Under the pieces are notes generated by a model that saw only the letters and a program-made list of their open reading frames with translations, made no database searches and was not told the DNA's origin. A stretch of DNA of 22,973 nt from an uncultured Porphyromonas sp. (lineage in GTDB: Bacteria; Bacteroidota; Bacteroidia; Bacteroidales; Porphyromonadaceae). The position numbers were made by a program, and so were the translations under genes. The DNA lies in contig NZ_CAJPPN010000037.1 of assembly GCF_905372525.1 (NCBI RefSeq), positions 1-22,973 on the forward strand. The letters run 5' to 3'. Positions 7,322-14,990 of the stretch are shown piece by piece. Position 1 is the first letter of the stretch, and each line of letters begins with the position of its first letter.

Positions 7322-8143
7322 ATGAAGTACATGAGTATGCCTTCTATAGTGGCAAAAGCTATCACATGCCTGCTCTTCTCTACGGCAGGCATCACCCTCT
7401 CCCACGGACAGACGAACGATAGTATCGCCCATACGATGCTCGTCGCTGACTATGACTACACCTGCCAGACCTCCAATGCCAAGGGCGAGGAGCTAAAGGT
7501 GAGCTACGGCCTCACGCTACAGGTCGCTCAGGATATGGCGTGCACGATGGGCAGGAAGCGACACAGCGGAGAGAACGACATGAGCGAGCGACTCCTCTAC
7601 GCCCCTGTGACCTGGCAGAACTACCCTCAGGGCAAGATGACCTCCCTCGAGGCCATCCCTCCCTACCAGTACCTCACCTCGGAGGCAATGCCCCAGCTGA
7701 AGTGGAAGGTGCAGGCCGAGCATGATACCATCTGTGGCCTGCCCTGTCAGAAGGCTATCGGTCAGTATGGCGGCAGGACGTGGACGGCTTGGTTTGCCGA
7801 GGGACTACCCAGCCGCTTTGGGCCATGGCGACTAGGCGGACTACCGGGTCTGATCCTACGGGCTGTCTCGGAGGATGGCATCCACCACTTCGAGTGCAAT
7901 AGGGTGGACTTCGTCAAGGAAGCCATAGCCTACAGCGTACCCAATGAAGCCGTGAAGTGCACACGTGCCAAGTTCGTCAAGCTACGCAACAGCACCTTCG
8001 GCAACCCCAACTACCTCACCAACCCGACGTACTACATCAAGCCAGAGCAGATAGGGAGTATGACCGTCATGGCAGGGAGCGTACTGATCGGCACGGTACC
8101 CATCAATATGAAGCCAGCGAAGTACCAGCCACTAGATCTCTGA
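7322..8143 (+). CDS. GLPGLI family protein (secreted, function unknown)
   Basis: A 273-residue exported protein of the Bacteroidota GLPGLI family, whose function is not known. An N-terminal signal sequence (about 1-30, ending near LSHGQ) is visible; there is no lipobox cysteine, so a periplasmic location is likely. The family signature sits in GPWRLGGLPGLILRA with GLPGLI at 173-178, preceded by CGLPCQKA at 138-145 and by WTAWFAEGLP. Six further family-like blocks are not identifiable, but overall length and order fit. Cys138 and Cys142 form a CxxxC pair; the second corresponds to the usual conserved cysteine, the first may be an extra one. The gene is followed after 6 bp by a beta-barrel receptor, a pairing seen widely for this family, so the two products probably act together in the envelope. 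Confidence 0.88.
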   Translation: MKYMSMPSIVAKAITCLLFSTAGITLSHGQTNDSIAHTMLVADYDYTCQTSNAKGEELKVSYGLTLQVAQDMACTMGRKRHSGENDMSERLLYAPVTWQNYPQGKMTSLEAIPPYQYLTSEAMPQLKWKVQAEHDTICGLPCQKAIGQYGGRTWTAWFAEGLPSRFGPWRLGGLPGLILRAVSEDGIHHFECNRVDFVKEAIAYSVPNEAVKCTRAKFVKLRNSTFGNPNYLTNPTYYIKPEQIGSMTVMAGSVLIGTVPINMKPAKYQPLDL

Positions 8144-8149
8144 TGCCCT

Positions 8150-10783
8150 ATGGTGAGGTTCGTACTCCTCATATTCCTCTGGTCACTAAGTCTCACACCT
8201 GCCCTAGCACAAGGCTCCAAGATCAGTGTGATCGGGCAGGTGCGCTCTGGTACCAAGCCTGTGGAGGAGGGCATCGTAGCCCTCCTCCACCCATCCGATA
8301 GCAGTGTCGTAGCCTACTCGATGACCGATAGGCAGGGACGCTACTCGGTAGAGGCAACCACGGCGCTTAGTGAACTGCTGATCAGGGTGACGGGCTTCAA
8401 CATCAAGAGGAAACTCATGCGCATCAAGGCGCTCTCACAGACCCTCGACCTAAGCGTAGAGGAGGAGAGCATCCTACTGCGTGAGCTGGTGGTCAAGTCA
8501 CGGAAGCTATGGGGAGGCCGAGACACGATCAACTATCTCGTCTCGGCCTACACCCGAGGCCATGACCGCACCATCGGCGATATCCTACGCCAGCTCCCTG
8601 GTATCACCATCGAGGAGAACAATGTGATCAAGTACCAGGGGACACCCATCAATCACTTCTACATCGAGAACCTCGACATGCTACAGGGTCGCTACAACCT
8701 AGCCACACAGGGCATCAAGGCGGAGGATGTAGCCACAGTGCAGGTACTAGAGAGGCACGAGCACGTGCGTGCGCTCCAAGATCAAGCACCACCCGAGCGG
8801 GCAGCCATCAACCTCAAGCTCAAGAACACCGCCAGGGGCGTATGGAGCCGAACAGCTCGCCTAGGCGCAGGAGCCTATGCCCAGACACCGCTCTGGGATG
8901 CCTCCCTCCAAGCGACCTACTTCACCAAGGCTCGACAGCATCTCATCCGCTACAGCGGTAACAACCTCGGGCAGGAGAGCGATCCCGCCACCGCCCACTA
9001 TGGTATCTCCTCCTCGGGGGACGCAACCCCACTAGTGCATATCATCAAGCATGGGACATCTCCCGTAGGCAAGAGCCTCTTCGGCTACCGCCATGGGGTA
9101 AACCTCAACAACCTAAACAAGCTCTCCGATAGCACCACCCTCACCTACAACCTCCACTACGGCCACCTCTTCTCCCACGGTCATTCCTCCTCCCAGACTA
9201 CCTACATACTCCCCGATGCCTCTCGGATACTACTCGTCGAGGACGTCGCCGATCGTACGTATACGAACACTGCGAACCTACAGCTCGTCTACGAGACGAA
9301 TAGACAGCGTCACTTCCTCTACAATACCCTCTCCCTCTTCGGTCGGTGGGAGGAGGGACTAGGGACTATCTACTCCCAGAGCATGAGTAGCTCCTCCCAG
9401 CCAAGCGCGAGCACCATCGCACAAGCCCTACACTATCGCTCCCTAGGGCTCTCCAACCGCACCCGCCTCGTGCACCGCACCCCTACCGGTGGCGGTATCG
9501 AATGGGTCTCTACCAATAGCCTCTCCTCTACCCCACAGACACTAGCTATCGGTGGCAGTCGGACTGCCCGCCAGCGTATAGACCTCACCTCGGTCTCCAC
9601 GACCAATAGTCTCCAGTTCCTACGTGACCTCCGCTCTCACCGATGGACACTGAGCGCATCAGCTCATCTCAATGCTGCCTATACAGCTCTGTCCTCCCAC
9701 CTCACTCACCCCGATGCGCCTACCGCCCCTCGGGGGAATATGATACACGTACATACGAGTGCCGATATAGGCCCCGTGGCTCGGTATGTACATGGGTCGC
9801 TCCAGTCTACGCTCAGCCTGCCCCTCGCCCTGACCTACACCTACCTCGACAATGCCTCTATCCCTGCAGAGCAGACCGATGCGAGGCGTCTTCGTCTGTA
9901 CCTACAGCCCTCCTTCACCCTGCAGTGGAGAGCAAGTGATTACTTCACCTTCGATGCCAGCGCAGGCTACTTGGCTCGGGAGACCCCTTGGGCAAGGCTC
10001 CTCACGGCCACTCTCATGCCGAACTATCGTAGTCTCTCACGCTACCGAGCTACCCTCAACGATAGCTACGATGCCAATGCCCACCTCAAGGTCTCCTACA
10101 AGGATCTCTTCTCCGGCTTCTTTGCCCACGTAGAGGGTGGCTGGAGACGTTCGTGGAGCGATATAGCCTATGGTACCACACTCGACGCTCAGGCTCGCTC
10201 CGTCATCGAGGCTGTCCACCAGCCCAACCACAGCACCCTCTATACGCTCTCCGCATACGGGCGTAAGGATATCGACTGGCACACCATGCAGCTCGAGCTC
10301 GCTGCCACCGGCACACAGACCGAGAGTGAGGTCCTACGTCAGGCGACCCTCACCTCGTACCGCACGGCAGACTATAACCTTAGGGGGACACTTGCCCTAG
10401 ACCTCATCACGGGCTATCGCCTACAGTATCAGGCGAGCTGGAGGCACAGTCGCTCTACCTCTGCCAGCTACACCTCGGCATACAACGAACTAAGTCAGCA
10501 GGCACGACTCGATCTGCGCCTCATCCCCTCTCGCCTATTCCTCAAGCTCCAGGCTAGCCATACCCACAGCGACCAGTCGGCATCCGAGCAGAAGGACTAC
10601 CTCTTCGTCGGAGGGGGACTACAATTCAAGATGTCGAAGAAGGTGGAGCTCGAGCTCAACGGGGATAACCTCACGAACACACGTACCTACATCATCCGTA
10701 GCCTCGGGGATCTGGAGGAGCACTATACCGAGTATCACCTCCGTCCCCTATCCATCGTCCTAACGGCTCACCTCTACCTCTAG
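8150..10783 (+). CDS. Outer-membrane beta-barrel receptor, carboxypeptidase-regulatory-like domain plus plug
   Basis: An 877-residue TonB-receptor-like outer-membrane protein. Residues 1-20 form a signal peptide (cleavage after LTPALA). Residues 25-105 form a carboxypeptidase-regulatory-like beta-sandwich, ending in LLRELVVKSRK. A plug-like region at about 125-230 has RTIGDILRQLPGITIEENNVIKY, NHFYIENLDMLQGRYNLAT and AAINLKLKNTARGVW, typical of the receptors that travel with GLPGLI proteins. The remaining 640 residues are barrel sequence rich in alternating aromatic and polar residues, closing with LSIVLTAHLYL. No clear TonB box is seen, so TonB dependence is assumed from the family. The ligand is unknown. 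The 6-bp gap from the GLPGLI gene indicates a two-gene operon. It is followed by the long hairpin at 10994-11062. Confidence 0.85.
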   Translation: MVRFVLLIFLWSLSLTPALAQGSKISVIGQVRSGTKPVEEGIVALLHPSDSSVVAYSMTDRQGRYSVEATTALSELLIRVTGFNIKRKLMRIKALSQTLDLSVEEESILLRELVVKSRKLWGGRDTINYLVSAYTRGHDRTIGDILRQLPGITIEENNVIKYQGTPINHFYIENLDMLQGRYNLATQGIKAEDVATVQVLERHEHVRALQDQAPPERAAINLKLKNTARGVWSRTARLGAGAYAQTPLWDASLQATYFTKARQHLIRYSGNNLGQESDPATAHYGISSSGDATPLVHIIKHGTSPVGKSLFGYRHGVNLNNLNKLSDSTTLTYNLHYGHLFSHGHSSSQTTYILPDASRILLVEDVADRTYTNTANLQLVYETNRQRHFLYNTLSLFGRWEEGLGTIYSQSMSSSSQPSASTIAQALHYRSLGLSNRTRLVHRTPTGGGIEWVSTNSLSSTPQTLAIGGSRTARQRIDLTSVSTTNSLQFLRDLRSHRWTLSASAHLNAAYTALSSHLTHPDAPTAPRGNMIHVHTSADIGPVARYVHGSLQSTLSLPLALTYTYLDNASIPAEQTDARRLRLYLQPSFTLQWRASDYFTFDASAGYLARETPWARLLTATLMPNYRSLSRYRATLNDSYDANAHLKVSYKDLFSGFFAHVEGGWRRSWSDIAYGTTLDAQARSVIEAVHQPNHSTLYTLSAYGRKDIDWHTMQLELAATGTQTESEVLRQATLTSYRTADYNLRGTLALDLITGYRLQYQASWRHSRSTSASYTSAYNELSQQARLDLRLIPSRLFLKLQASHTHSDQSASEQKDYLFVGGGLQFKMSKKVELELNGDNLTNTRTYIIRSLGDLEEHYTEYHLRPLSIVLTAHLYL

Positions 10784-10993
10784 GCTTCACCGCAGGACAA
10801 GTCCCCACCTCCCATCCCTCACGCTACCCGAATCCCCTCCATACCTCGCTCCTAGGTACTGTCCCCAGCACACACTCCGCCCCCACATATCCCGCTAGAC
10901 AAAGAAGCTCCGACCCTGCAACCCTTCCCCCCTGCTAACAGCCTCTGTATCGGGCATTCCGAGAGGACAAAAACGAACATACCGAGAAGGCCA

Positions 10994-11062
10994 TTGCGCT
11001 CCTATAAAGAACGTCCTCGTCACCTTACATAGGTGACGAGGACGTTCTTTATAGGAGCGCAA
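10994..11062. terminator. Very long perfect hairpin between convergent operons
   Basis: Two 32-bp arms, 10994-11025 and 11031-11062, are perfect reverse complements around a 5-nt loop (TACAT). The arms begin TTGCGCTCCTATAAAGAACG. It lies 210 bp after the receptor stop codon and 192 bp beyond the porW stop codon of the converging operon, so it could terminate both. The stem is two to three times longer than an ordinary terminator and lacks a U-tract on either side, so a small mobile repeat or a structured RNA is also possible. The flanks (10784-10993 and 11063-11166) contain no gene that I can see. Confidence 0.55.
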
Positions 11063-11166
11063 GGACGATCATTATATGTAGTCAAGAGAGCTCCTGCCGA
11101 GCGGAGAATAGACCGCCTGCTGAAGTGTGGATATTGGGGGTACTTATACTCACTATTTTCCACCGA

Positions 11167-11232
11167 CTATCTCCCAGCTATCCACCGACTATCCACTTCC
11201 TATCGACCTGCTATCCCCCGCCCATCCACATC
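11167..11232. repeat. Six 11-bp tandem units (CTATC-N6) downstream of porW
   Basis: CTATC, or CCATC in the last unit, recurs exactly every 11 bp at 11167, 11178, 11189, 11200, 11211 and 11222. Units include CTATCCACCGA, CTATCCACTTC and CTATCCCCCGC, with a degenerate second half. The array ends 21 bp from the porW stop codon. On the porW mRNA strand it reads as GATAG-rich, purine-rich repeats. No function is known to me. Confidence 0.7.
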
Positions 11233-11253
11233 AGGTGCTGGGAGGGTGTCGGG

Positions 11254-13593
11254 CTATCGTGGTGTCCGAAGTAGATCCCGCTCGTAGGTACGGGCAAAGG
11301 CTCGGTAGTCCCCAAGGACAGGGGCGGTGAGGCGAAGGAGGTTCGCCTCGGTGACGAGGAGTACTTCGCTCTCCTCCCCGAGGACGGCACGGAGTCCCTC
11401 GGTGGTACGTGCTAAGCGGAGGAACCGCTCCAGCTCACCGAAGCTATGGAAGCCATGCACCCGAAGCCCCCTCAGCGGGAGATTTGCCCACGGGGTTAGC
11501 TCGAGCGTGCTCTGTGTGAAGTGCTGGTAGAGGAAGGCCGTGAGCGCAAAGAAGGCTTCGTGTGGAGCTACCCCTTCGGAGGGATAGAGCACCAGCACCT
11601 CGGGGAGCTCTCCCGCCAGCGGTGCGGTGAAGAGACTATCGGCGACACTCACCGCTGTCGTATCCTGCGAAGTAGAGACCGACCCCGTACCCACAGCGAG
11701 CGTGCTCGTGATCCTTCGCCCTGCTTGTAGCTGTAGGAGCATACGGGTGGCGAGCTCCGTGGCTTCGCCCTCGGGATAGGTGCGGGCGAGCTGGGCAAGC
11801 TTCGCCTGGCAGGCCGTGTGGTCGCCCAGCTGTGCTCGGGTCAGCGCCTCGAGCAGTAGCGCCTGTGGCTTCAGTCGATGGGAGGGGAGGGTCTCCCCTA
11901 TCTGCCTTAGGTATCGTTCTGCTTCCTCGGGTCGCCCTGCGCGGTAGGCGGTATAGGCTTCGTGGTACCACTTCGCCCCGAGAGAGTCCTGTTGCTTCAG
12001 ACGTGTTCGATAGTCCACACCCGCCCCCAGCAGACGAGCATGAGGGGACTCTGGGTAGCGACTCAGGATCGTCTCACGAAGGCTATCAGCCTCCGCCCCC
12101 CGCCCCCGTCTCAGGGATAGAAGGAGGTAGTGATAGCGAGCCTCTAGGTCTAGTGCCGAGTGGGGATAGTCCCGCACGAGTCGAGCATAGAGCACCCCAG
12201 CATCATCCAGCCTACCGAGTTCGCCCGATAGGAGCTGTGCCATACCGAGCAGGAGCGTAGGGGTCTCGCCTTCATCCCCACGAGTCCTACTCTTTGTGCC
12301 CGTATGCAGGCTTAGGCTATCACTTCGCTGGAGCTGTAGAGCAAGGGGAGCTAGTCGCTCCAGTGCTGGTAGGAGGGGCTCTAGGTGCTGCCGCCTTGGG
12401 TGGTCAGCCCCGAGGCTGGGCAGACTCTTACTAAGCGCTTGCCAAGCCTCGGGGTAGTGTCGGCGAGCCAGCTGGAGCTCTCCCAAGAGAGCCCCCGCCT
12501 CCGAGGCAACCGCTCCCCCCCTAAGCGTAGCAGAGTCGATCGCCATACCGAGGTAGCCCAGTGCCCCGAGCGTATCACGTCGCTGGAGAGAGACTTCCCC
12601 GAGGGCCAGATAGATCTGATCTCGGTAGGGATGGTAGGCTCTCTGAGTGAGTAGACCAAGGAGCGCCGAGAGGGCTTCGCCCTTCGCTCCTCGGAGTAGG
12701 ATCATACGTAGCCGAGAGGCGAACTCGAGGGCAGGGCGAGGACTTCGTCGAGAGGCTTGCTGATAGGCCTTGAGTGCCGCCTCCCTTTGCCCTAGAACTT
12801 CGTAGGTCTGCCCGAGGAGGTACTCCAGGCGAGCACGCAGATAGGTGTTGCGTTCCCGAGGGATGACCTCCACGAGATGAGGTAGCGCCCGAGCCCGAGC
12901 CCCCGACAGCAGGTAGTACTCAGCTCGTGTCGTATGATAGAGGAGGGGATAGCGTGCGATGGCCTGCGGAGTGCTATCTATCCGCTGGATGAGGAGGAGC
13001 GACTCGCCGAGGCGATCCTGCTGTAGGTAGCATCGTGCCTGCCACAGCAGGGCTTGGTCTCGCTCGTCTCGCTCGGTGGCATAGAGCTGTGCCATCTCGG
13101 CAAAGGTGGTCTGGGCCTCGTCTATGCGTCCCTCGTAGAAGAGACTCTTGCCCCATAGGAGCCAAGCGGAGGGGAGGGCAGGGTTGTACTCGGTCTTGGC
13201 TTGCTCGGCTACGGCCTTGGGGTCTCGTCGCCAGCCAGGTTGCTTGGTAGGCTTGCGCTGTAGGCTATGCTCCTGGATGGCCTTCTCAGCCTTGGAGATA
13301 CTGCGTGCGAAGTTGCCCGCAGGACGTGCCGAACGCACGAGCGGGGTGAGGGGATCGAGGGTAAGGGGGGAGAGGTAATCCTCCTGTAGAGCTTCGACGA
13401 AGGACTCTAGGGAGGCGGTGTAGGCGGTCTCACCGTTGTAGAGGGTATTGTAGCGTGCAGTCAGGCTATGGTAGAGACGTGTCGTAGGCGTAGTCACACG
13501 TCGTGAGCACCCCACGAGGAGTGCAAGCAAGGGGAGGAGTGCAAGCAGGGTGCCTAGCCTCGCCCACCCCGCCGCAGTAGGGTACGTACGCAT
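11254..13593 (-). CDS. porW: PorW/SprE-type TPR lipoprotein of the type IX secretion system
   Basis: A 779-residue lipoprotein. The signal sequence ends in a lipobox, LLVGC, with lipidated Cys29. The next segment, YHSLTARYNTLYNGETAYTASLESF, and the later HSLQRKPTKQPGWRRDPK...EYNPALPSAWLLWGKSLFYEGRIDEA are characteristic of SprE (Flavobacterium) and PorW (Porphyromonas). Two TPR regions follow, about 140-350 and 440-650. A C-terminal domain at about 665-775 contains LVLYPSEG, FNxx-like aromatic positions and LRGLRVHGFHSFGELERFLR. From the literature, PorW/SprE is needed for type IX secretion and has been placed between the PorK-PorN ring and the Sov translocon. Its ATG lies inside the last 40 bp of the preceding permease gene, suggesting translational coupling. 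No other secretion-system gene is nearby. The assignment rests on motif recognition and could be a close TPR paralogue. Confidence 0.8.
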   Translation of the reverse strand: MRTYPTAAGWARLGTLLALLPLLALLVGCSRRVTTPTTRLYHSLTARYNTLYNGETAYTASLESFVEALQEDYLSPLTLDPLTPLVRSARPAGNFARSISKAEKAIQEHSLQRKPTKQPGWRRDPKAVAEQAKTEYNPALPSAWLLWGKSLFYEGRIDEAQTTFAEMAQLYATERDERDQALLWQARCYLQQDRLGESLLLIQRIDSTPQAIARYPLLYHTTRAEYYLLSGARARALPHLVEVIPRERNTYLRARLEYLLGQTYEVLGQREAALKAYQQASRRSPRPALEFASRLRMILLRGAKGEALSALLGLLTQRAYHPYRDQIYLALGEVSLQRRDTLGALGYLGMAIDSATLRGGAVASEAGALLGELQLARRHYPEAWQALSKSLPSLGADHPRRQHLEPLLPALERLAPLALQLQRSDSLSLHTGTKSRTRGDEGETPTLLLGMAQLLSGELGRLDDAGVLYARLVRDYPHSALDLEARYHYLLLSLRRGRGAEADSLRETILSRYPESPHARLLGAGVDYRTRLKQQDSLGAKWYHEAYTAYRAGRPEEAERYLRQIGETLPSHRLKPQALLLEALTRAQLGDHTACQAKLAQLARTYPEGEATELATRMLLQLQAGRRITSTLAVGTGSVSTSQDTTAVSVADSLFTAPLAGELPEVLVLYPSEGVAPHEAFFALTAFLYQHFTQSTLELTPWANLPLRGLRVHGFHSFGELERFLRLARTTEGLRAVLGEESEVLLVTEANLLRLTAPVLGDYRAFARTYERDLLRTPR

Positions 13594-14375
13594 TGTGCTA
13601 AGGCTAGTAGTAGGAAGAGGAGTAAGATGATCAGTACCCCCGAGGGGACAGAGACCACGTAGTAGCTAAGGAGTAGCCCCCCGATATTAGCAAGGAGCGA
13701 GATCAGGATAGAGCCTAGGATGATGCGCCTAAAGTCCGAGGTGAAGAAGCCTACGATCGTCTGGGGGAGCGTCAGCAGGGACAGCAGGAGCATGATCCCC
13801 ACCGTACGGATGGTCAGCACCATGCTGATAGCGACGACCACGAGGAGCGCTTGCTCCCAGCGACGCACCGCCACACCACGTATCTCGGCGAAGTCCCTAT
13901 CGAAGGATAGGTAGAGGATCGTACGATAGCCCACGGTGAAGAGCACTACCAGCAGGAGGGCAAGTACCGCCAGCGAGACGAGATCCGCCGAGGTGACCAA
14001 GAGGATATTGCCAAAGAGGTAGGATGGCAGGCTCGTCGTATAGCCAGGAGTCAAGGTCATGAAGAGTACCCCCAGAGCCATCCCGAGTGCCCAAACCCCA
14101 GCAATGGCAGAGTCCTCTCTGATCCCCTCGCTACGGCTCATACGTCCAATAGAAAAGGCAGCAAGCACCGCTGCACCTGCAGCCGAGAGGATCGGGTTGA
14201 TGCCTAGATATAACCCTAGGCCAATACCCCCAAAGGAGGCATGTGTGATACCGCCACTGATGAAGACGATGCGCCTGACCACGATATAGGCACCCACCAC
14301 ACCGCAGACGACTGCGGTGAGCAGGGAGGCGATGAGGGCATTCTGAAAGAACTGATAAGAGAAGATGCTCTCCAT
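13554..14375 (-). CDS. Metal ABC transporter permease (ABC-3/ZnuB-MntB family)
   Basis: A 273-residue polytopic inner-membrane protein with about eight hydrophobic segments, matching the ABC-3 permease family that moves zinc, manganese or iron. Family marks include GAYIVVRRIVFISGGITHASFGGIGLG at about 28-54, VGIMLLLSLLTLPQTIV at 192-208, and the closing VVSVPSGVLIILLLFLLLAL at 240-259. Neither an ATPase nor a metal-binding protein gene is present in the window, so the partners must be elsewhere and the metal cannot be stated. It starts 15 bp after the upstream gene and its end overlaps the porW start by 40 bp, so all three genes are probably one transcript. Confidence 0.9.
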   Translation of the reverse strand: MESIFSYQFFQNALIASLLTAVVCGVVGAYIVVRRIVFISGGITHASFGGIGLGLYLGINPILSAAGAAVLAAFSIGRMSRSEGIREDSAIAGVWALGMALGVLFMTLTPGYTTSLPSYLFGNILLVTSADLVSLAVLALLLVVLFTVGYRTILYLSFDRDFAEIRGVAVRRWEQALLVVVAISMVLTIRTVGIMLLLSLLTLPQTIVGFFTSDFRRIILGSILISLLANIGGLLLSYYVVSVPSGVLIILLLFLLLALAQCVRTLLRRGGRG

Positions 14376-14390
14376 CCCTACCTCTGTAGA

Positions 14391-14885
14391 CTAAGCCTTC
14401 CCGAGAGCTGCGCCCTCCGAGGCATGACGCCCGACGATAGCGTGGTAGTCACGCTGCTCTACGACGATCAGATAGAGCTCGGGGCGAAGGGTCTCGGGGA
14501 ACTCAATCCCTCGTAGCTGTAGACTACGCACCCACCCAGGCACATCATCTTCGTCTAGGGAGAGCAGGACCTCACGGAACTCCTCGACCTGCCTATCGGT
14601 ATAGCCCTCGGCAGCTACCCCACGGTAGCGATCGAGCTCCTCATCGTCGTAGTAGACGATCTCCGAGCTCACGGCAGCCAGCAGGCTATCGTGCTCACAG
14701 GTTAGGTGGTTGCCACAGCAACCCCCTTCGCTGGGGACAAACTCCTCTTCCTCCGCTACGACCTCGCCACGAGCGATACGTCGCGCCTTGAGGTAGGACT
14801 GTATCGAGGCTACCAGAGCGGCCACAGCCCCGAGTACAACCAGCGCCAATACGATTACTAAGATACTTCCCATAATGATAGTCAT
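14391..14885 (-). CDS. Conserved Bacteroidales membrane-anchored protein with CCGNHxxCEHD motif
   Basis: A 164-residue protein from the start chosen here. An N-terminal membrane helix (about 5-30, MGSILVIVLALVVLGAVAALV) is followed by a basic stretch and a cytosolic-type acidic domain. Conserved-looking blocks are GGCCGNHLTCEHDSLLAAVSSEIVYYDDEELDRYRG, then EEFREVLLSL and VPGWVRSLQLRGIEFPE. Similar proteins in Bacteroidales are often auto-labelled phospholipase, but no catalytic motif supports that here. The clustered Cys and His could bind metal, which would fit the neighbouring metal permease; that is inference. The reading frame opens further upstream to an ATG at 14966. I prefer the ATG at 14885, because a promoter-like box and an inverted repeat lie between the two, and the extra 27 residues look unlike a signal or domain. 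Confidence 0.7.
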   Translation of the reverse strand: MTIIMGSILVIVLALVVLGAVAALVASIQSYLKARRIARGEVVAEEEEFVPSEGGCCGNHLTCEHDSLLAAVSSEIVYYDDEELDRYRGVAAEGYTDRQVEEFREVLLSLDEDDVPGWVRSLQLRGIEFPETLRPELYLIVVEQRDYHAIVGRHASEGAALGKA

Positions 14886-14903
14886 GTCTAGGTCTATCCT
14901 AGA

Positions 14904-14945
14904 CAAAGGAATAAGCACATTTGCCCCTAGATAGTTCACTAGGGG
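14904..14945 (-). promoter_or_regulatory. Putative promoter with overlapping inverted repeat for the porW operon
   Basis: On the minus strand TTCCTTTG (14911-14904) is one mismatch from the TAnnTTTG -7 box and would start transcription about 12 nt before the ATG at 14885. Just upstream, CCCCTAG at 14924-14930 and CTAGGGG at 14939-14945 form a perfect 7-bp inverted repeat with an 8-nt spacer, overlying the expected -33 region. That is a typical place for a repressor operator. Evidence is positional only. Confidence 0.35.
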
Positions 14946-14990
14946 TGAGGAAAGGGATGGAAGCACCCGCCCCGAGCGCAGGAGGTACCC

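Noticed and set aside
11033..11287. An 84-codon open frame on the plus strand starting in the long hairpin
   Set aside because: It is made of the hairpin arm and the 11-bp repeats and runs into the porW 3' end; there is no family resemblance.
14886..14966. A 27-residue N-terminal extension of the CCGNHxxCEHD protein
   Set aside because: The extension covers a promoter-like box and a perfect inverted repeat, and does not look like a targeting sequence. The ATG at 14885 places the membrane helix at the N terminus. Some doubt remains.
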